Of a stretch of DNA of 64,000 nucleotides, positions 58,280-64,000 are shown piece by piece. The DNA comes from Telopea speciosissima (Eukaryota; Streptophyta; Magnoliopsida; Proteales; Proteaceae), in NCBI RefSeq assembly GCF_018873765.1, contig NC_057922.1:66364755-66428754 (forward strand). Direction: 5' to 3'. Position 1 is the first letter of the stretch; each line of letters begins with the position of its first letter. The notes below the pieces were generated by a model. It saw nothing but the letters and a program-made list of their open reading frames with translations. It ran no database searches and was not told where the DNA came from. The position numbers were made by a program, and so were the translations under genes.

Positions 58280-60430
58280 GTAATGAGTTGGAAAGCCTCT
58301 GACCATCGTTGCAAAGTGGTCGGTGAAATAACAGGTTTTGTTAGGAAAAAATTGCCTATAACCTATTTGGGTGCTCCCCTTTATTCTAGTAGACTGAAAG
58401 GATCTTACTTTGATGATATCTTGGTTAAAGTGAGGAAAAGAGTGGCGGGATAGAAAGGAAAACCCCTGTCATCTGGGGGAGATTAATCCTTCTTAAGCAT
58501 GTTCTATCTTCTATGCCTATTCACTTTCTAGCTTGCCTTGATATTCCATGAATGGTTATGTCTCGTTTTTATTCCATTTGCTCCAATTTTTTATGGGGAG
58601 ACTCAGAGTTAGGAAAGCAACACCATTGGGTTAGTTGGCAAAAAAATTATAGACCAGTAATGGAGGGTGGTTTGGGTATTAGGTCGTTGGAGGACTTCAA
58701 TTTATCCATGAGACTTAAAGGCCTATGGAGAATTTTCTCTGAGTACTCTCTTTGGAGCTCTTTTTTCAAGGCTAAATGCCTTAGGGAGGATCATCTCATC
58801 TTTGCAAAGCCAAACAATTTTGGTTCTAAAATCTAGAGGCGATCATTGGGACTCAAACATATCATTCTCGCCAATTCGAAATGGTTGATTGGAAAGGGTA
58901 ATGTTGGATTTTGACTGGATGATTGGAGTGGAGAAGGACCCATGATTGATCATGTTGATGGTGTGCATCATGCTGAATACTCAAGTTAAAGATGTTATCA
59001 ACCTAGATGGTTCATGGAATCATGTGGTGCTGGACACTATTGATAACAATGTTGTTCGGGAAAGAATTTATCTATAAAAATAACGGATAGGGAAGACCAT
59101 TTTGTTTGGACACCAGCTAGTAATGGGTTGTTATCTATTAAATCAGCTCGGACTGTACTTCGTACTCGATCATCGTTGGTCCCCAATGCAAAATGGTTTT
59201 GGAACTCGTCAGTGCCTACCAAAATCGATTTTTTTTACTTGGCATCTCCTTAATGGGAATATTGCAACAGATGATATGTTAATGAAGGTAGGTGTTCCAT
59301 TGGCCTCTAAATGCGCTTGTTGTAGAAGTCCTTGGCGAGAGACTACTTCCCACGTTCTGGCAATGGGAGGGATTGCTTCAAAAGTGTGGGAGTACTTTAG
59401 TAGGTTTTTTGATGTGGCATTTCTTCCATCTCAAGAAGTAAAAAACCGAATTTTTGTTTTGGCATTCTCAAGCGGCTATTTGTGAATACATTATAGGTAT
59501 TGTCCCCTTCTTTGATAGTGTGGGAGCTTTGGAAGGAAAGAAATAATCGCTGGCATGGCATAGAATTCTATTTTGGCATATAATCGCAGCTTCTCACTAT
59601 ATGCGCACAACTTCAACTGTTATTGAAAAAAAAAAATTATGGATTAGGGAAATTCCTTATCCTTCCACGTTTACCAAAAAGCTTTCCCTAAAGGATGAAT
59701 TGATATTGAAGATCCTTAATTTAAAGCTTCATTCTATAAAACATCGCCCCCCTGCCCAGTTAATTGGTGCCCACCCTTTAATGCGATAAAGCTTAATGTT
59801 GATGGAGCGAGTCAATGAAATCCTGGTATTAGTGGAGGGGGCGGCATTATTCACAATTAGGATGTCTCCTTTGTTAAGGCATTTGTCAATTATTATGGAG
59901 TTTGCACTAACTCGAAGGCGGAAATGAGGACACTTCTAGATGACCTTCGTATGTGTGCCGAATTGGGTTATACATATTGTCATATCAGTTCTGATTCCCA
60001 GATCATAGTGCATTTTGTCACCCAGAGATTTTGCCATTTATGGACTTGTTGGTATTGATTCCAGGAGGTTCTATATTTAATTGTCTTCTTTGGAGCAAAC
60101 CTTTTCTTTTCGTTTCAAGAAAGTAATCAGGCGATTGATTACTTGGCTAATTGTGCTTGTATCTTTTTTACTTGCTCTACCTTCTTTGCAGATAAGGGCA
60201 TTCCTATGGATCTTTGTCGTATTATTTGAGAGGACAAAGCCGAACTTTCAGTTTTTCGTATGTAATTTTGTTTTTTAGTTATGTAATGGAAAAAGGTGAT
60301 TTGGATTCGAGTTGAGAATGGTTTTTTCTCCATGGGTTGAGGTCAAGCAGGTTATGTCCCCCCTCTGTTCTTATTGACATTTAATTTTTCTATTAACATA
60401 AAGCTCCCTTTTATCCAAAAAAAAATTTAG
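58280..60430 (+). pseudogene. L1-type LINE remnant (RT end, zinc-binding region, RNase H)
   Basis: Pieces in different frames include KKLPITYLGAPLY (RT), then NGFGTRQCLPK with CACCRSPWRETTSHVL (RT zinc-binding region, about 59160-59370). A plant L1-type RNase H follows (LNVDGAS near 59795, SKAEM near 59915, SDSQIIV near 59995). An A-rich 3' end lies at about 60416-60427. Many stops and frameshifts are present. It sits about 900 bp downstream of the sucrose synthase gene. Confidence 0.8.
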
Positions 60431-60511
60431 GGAGTTTCGAGGTGTAGATAATATTCATGCTAAAAAAATGATGATAATAAGGATTCGCATGTCATGTGTA
60501 GTAACCACCCT

Positions 60512-60717
60512 CGCAAAGACTATGAATAGCCATTTAGTTATACCATGATCCAAATCAGCTAAAATAAGATGATTAATTGAATCATATCTTTTCAATGAAA
60601 AATTTTCACGCAAAGACTATGAATAGCCATTTAGTTATACCATGATCCAAATCAGGAGTAAAGAGGCTAAAATAAGATGATTAATTGAATCATATCTTTT
60701 CAATGAAAAATTTTCAC
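60512..60717. repeat. Tandem direct duplication, about 100 bp
   Basis: Unit 1 (60512-60608, 97 bp) and unit 2 (60609-60717, 109 bp) are almost identical apart from a 12-bp insertion (GAGTAAAAGAGG) in unit 2. Confidence 0.95.
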
Positions 60718-60856
60718 ACAGTGATCTTAAATTTTTGTAGAACCATGTTTTTTTATGATTTAGAATGTTAAATTAATGATTTTGATTTAAATAAAAAACT
60801 TTAAAAAATAGAAATATAATGATTGAATTGTATCCTTCCAATTGATACAATTGATA

Positions 60857-60879
60857 TATATATATATATATATATATTT
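60857..60879. repeat. (TA)n microsatellite
   Basis: A run of TA dinucleotides followed by T/A-rich DNA. Confidence 0.85.
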
Positions 60880-61296
60880 TTATTTTATTTTATTTTTTTT
60901 ATTTTATTTTTTTGGGTAAAGCAATTGATATAATTCCGGAAAATGTAGTCACTCAAGTTCGCATGGACATTTCTAAGCTAACACCAAAACGTAGTTAAAA
61001 TGCTAGGTGGTCTATGGCATAGACACCCGCACTTGAAGAACTTCAAGCGTAACTTAACAAAATAAAAAGAAAACCCACAAAAGCAACCACCATTGCAAAC
61101 TCAAAATTGAAATTTCTATTAAGATAAAACATAAAAGCACCAATACAATTTGTAGGTAAAATGGGAAGGAACAATCATGCTTGAAATCTTGGTACGAAAA
61201 CCATTGCCAGTAAAATGAAAAAAAAAAAAAAAAGAGAAAGAAATATGGAATGGGGAGGGAACAAATCCTTTGTGGTTCCAATCTCAAACAATGACC

Positions 61297-61302
61297 TTTA
61301 TT
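61297..61302 (-). terminator. Polyadenylation signal of sucrose synthase
   Basis: AATAAA on the minus strand, 55 nt after the stop codon. Confidence 0.55.
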
Positions 61303-61357
61303 TCATCCACAGCTTACTTCCAGAAGCTTGCACTTGCACACTGCTCCCACCAATGAT

Positions 61358-64000
61358 CTACTCATCCACAGCCAAAGGAACTGACTGCGCCTGAAATTCA
61401 CAGATTGATTGATTTATAGGTATGAAGATGTGTCAATGGAGAAAAGAACAATGTAACATTGAGTTGGAGAATTGAATACATAGGGATAGGCAAATAAGCT
61501 TACCAACTTACGATACTTGAGGGCATAAAACATCTCAAGATAGCGCCGGGCCTCACGGCGTTCAAGCTTTGAGACATGCTTCCAGAAGCCATAGACCCCA
61601 GCCAATGTCATCAATCTCTCAGAGTATATCTGCCAAGTATACCTGTGAAACAGAAAAAGAAACATGAAAAATTGCTATATCTTCTTCTAACATATCAGAC
61701 AGGAACTTGGTTTATAAATGAAAGAACTTAATTTGACAAAAAAGAGTCAGTTTTTTGCTCACTTCTCTTTGATTCGCTGCAGGCCTCCCAGCGAAATCTT
61801 GTCCCAGTGTGTTGGGTCTTCCTTGCACTTCTCAAAGAATTTCACCAGAAGTTCACCAGCCTGATCCCCCTGGTAAGGATCAATATGGAAGCCAGATATT
61901 CCATGCACTATGATCTCAGCTGGACCTCCATGTAGAGTTGCAAATGTTGGCAGGCCACAGGTCATGGACTCAACAACTGTTAAACCAAAAGCCTCGTAGA
62001 AAGCAGGCTGTACAAAAGCTCCCTTTGTGTCTGCTATATAACGGTAGAGTTCACCATTTCTCACAGTGTTCATCTGGGAAGAGATCCATCGGAACTGACC
62101 ATTCAACTTGTATGTTTCAATGAGATCATACATCTTCTTCATCTCAGATTGCTCCTCCAAGTCCTTTGATTCCTTCCTCCGGTCACCAGCCACCACAACA
62201 AGGTTGACCAACTCTCTCAGCCTGGAATTCTTACCATACCACTCAACTAATCCAGTAATGTTCTTCACACGGTCCAATCTTGCCATCGAAAAAATGATTG
62301 GCTTGCTGGTATCATTTAACATACCTCTGCAGACTCCCAATGAAATGACATTTAATTTTAAGAAAAGAACAGAGAAGACAAAAACAGAGCAGGCAAAATA
62401 AAGCAAAACTCACATGTGTTCTGCATTCTGATCAGGGCTATAAAGAAGCTCCTCGATCTCAGGGTGGAAGGCTGTGAGTCGCTTTTCCTTCTCTGAATAG
62501 GGGAAGTAGATTTTCATATCTGCTCCTGGAGAGACGATGTTAAACTTGGGGTCGAAGACATCGATACCATGGACAACTCGATAGAGTCCAGGGAGTGTAA
62601 ATGCAGTGTGACTCTCATATTGTCCAACAGTGTCCTTGCTGAAACATTAAAAGCATAAGAATTATGATCTTCAAAACAGGGTACTAAATTAATCACATTA
62701 AAAAGGATGATTGGAGAGAAACAGGCAATGGTACCTTCCAGCAATCTCTTGGAAAGTACTGGTGATAATAAAATCTGTATGATTCATAGCAATTAGATCA
62801 GCTGTGAATTGACATGAGAAGTGATACTTGTCTTCAAACTTTTTCCAATATATATCAGAATCTGGATACTTGGTTTTTTCGAGGGCATGAGCAATGGTGC
62901 ACTGCAGAACAGAAAAAAGAAAACAAGAACAGATGTCTTAGTTGCTGAAGGAGAATGCGACCAGCCATATTCCTTTAAGCAGAGAGACTCATTTAACACA
63001 TTACCTGTGTGACCCCTAACTTGTGTGCCAGCAAAGAGGCAACAAGATTTCCATCACTGTAGTTTCCAATGATCAGATCTGGCTTGCCCTGCATCTCTCC
63101 AGCTATTTCATTTGCAACATCCTAATAACAAGGCAAGTATTACATACTTTTTTTAAGCACGCCAAAGCAATCAAGGCGGGAGAGAGTATTCATAAATGCT
63201 TACAAGAGGTGAAAGATATAATTATGTCTCCATGTACCATAAAGAACAGTAGTCTGAATTACATTTTACCTCTGTGAATGTCTCCAAGTATGGCCATACT
63301 TCAAATCTGGAGATCCATTTACGAAGAATCCCTTTCTCAGTTCTGAAAGGAACTCGGAGAATGCTAGTATGCTCCGTTCCAAGAACTTTTTCAAGATGCT
63401 GATTACAAGTAGTTCCTACTGCATCGGGTAAAAGTCGAGTCACCTGAATTTGACAGCAAGACCAAAAATTAAACAGGGAAAAGAGAGAGAGAGATTAAAC
63501 AGGCATATATAAGACAGTCATGGATCTTACAATGAGAATTCGAGGGGTAACGTCAAGTCCTTGCTGCTTGATGCGTTGAAGCATCTCAGCCTCCATGGCA
63601 CGAACTTGATCCAAAATATAAACAACCTGAAAAAAGAAATCCAATATGCAGAATTAAAAACTCAAACTTGGAAGAGGTAAGGAGGTAAAACTGTTTCTTA
63701 ATGTAAACAAACATACCTGTCCCCCAGTGTCAGGATAGCCTAATACGTTGGACTGGGCAAAGTATCCATGAGGAGAAAGAATCACAACATTGAAAACCAT
63801 AGGGATTCTTCCAAGGAATGTCTCAAGAGTACATGGATCAGGTGCCTCAAGAAGGTCTAATAGTAGATGAATCATCTCTAGGACACGTTTAGCAGTATCA
63901 CCCCACCCTTTCTCCAAGCCGATCTCTTGGAACATATGATGAAACTCGGAATATGATGTGTCTGGAGGGAGAGTGGACAGGTACTCCTCTGCCTTCCTTA
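61358..64000 (-). CDS. SUS: Sucrose synthase, 3' part (5' end outside window)
   Basis: Nine coding exons on the minus strand, all with GT-AG borders: >64000-63717, 63626-63531, 63443-63270, 63121-63005, 62901-62735, 62638-62414, 62326-61763, 61642-61504 and 61390-61358 (stop TAG). They give about 598 residues; the family is about 800-816, so roughly the first 205 are missing. Sucrose synthase reversibly converts sucrose and UDP to fructose and UDP-glucose, in the cytosol and at membranes. Visible blocks include [57 protein letters not shown] and the glycosyltransferase E-x7-E motif (EAFGLTVVE). The protein ends SVPLAVDE. The motif set fits a SUS1-type enzyme. No frameshift or stop is seen. 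Confidence 0.97.

Overview
This window is nuclear DNA from a flowering plant. It has spliced genes with GT-AG introns, SAUR and sucrose synthase genes, Ty3/gypsy and copia LTR elements, hAT elements, several MITE-like foldbacks, and RTE- and L1-type LINE remnants. Nothing in it fixes the species. The unique DNA is AT-rich; the two large retrotransposons stand out as GC-richer blocks.

Only three host genes can be supported. A SAUR gene lies on the + strand (19551-20235, two coding exons). A second, intronless SAUR gene lies on the - strand (47147-47533). The 3' part of a sucrose synthase gene lies on the - strand (61297-64000; nine exons visible, the N-terminal quarter lies beyond the window edge).

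Region 1-2701 looks like part of a long chromovirus-type LTR in minus orientation. Region 2899-15959 is a hAT element with an 8-bp target duplication. It was later split by a complete but decayed Ty3/gypsy element (element 1, 4267-15841, with its own 5-bp duplication). Region 15960-26307 holds the first SAUR gene, a short hAT MITE of the same family, an unusual three-arm inverted repeat and a long LTR-like repeat. Region 26308-39812 is a second Ty3/gypsy element (element 2, minus orientation, two 700-bp LTRs). Its integrase was later split by a 2.7-kb solo LTR with a perfect TSD. Region 39813-61000 is AT-rich, with solo copia-like LTRs, several MITEs, LINE fragments and the second SAUR gene.

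Elements 1 and 2 share one plan: LTR, PBS, gag, protease, RT, two RNase H domains (best seen in element 2), integrase, a coding-length minisatellite, a gene on the opposite strand, PPT, LTR. The dual RNase H and the extra antisense ORF point to the Tat lineage. The antisense gene is the most interesting content. In element 2 it has its own TATA box, a clean 80-nt phase-0 intron and a coiled-coil C-terminus. Its premature stops look like C-to-T changes. A homologous, more decayed copy sits at the same place in element 1.
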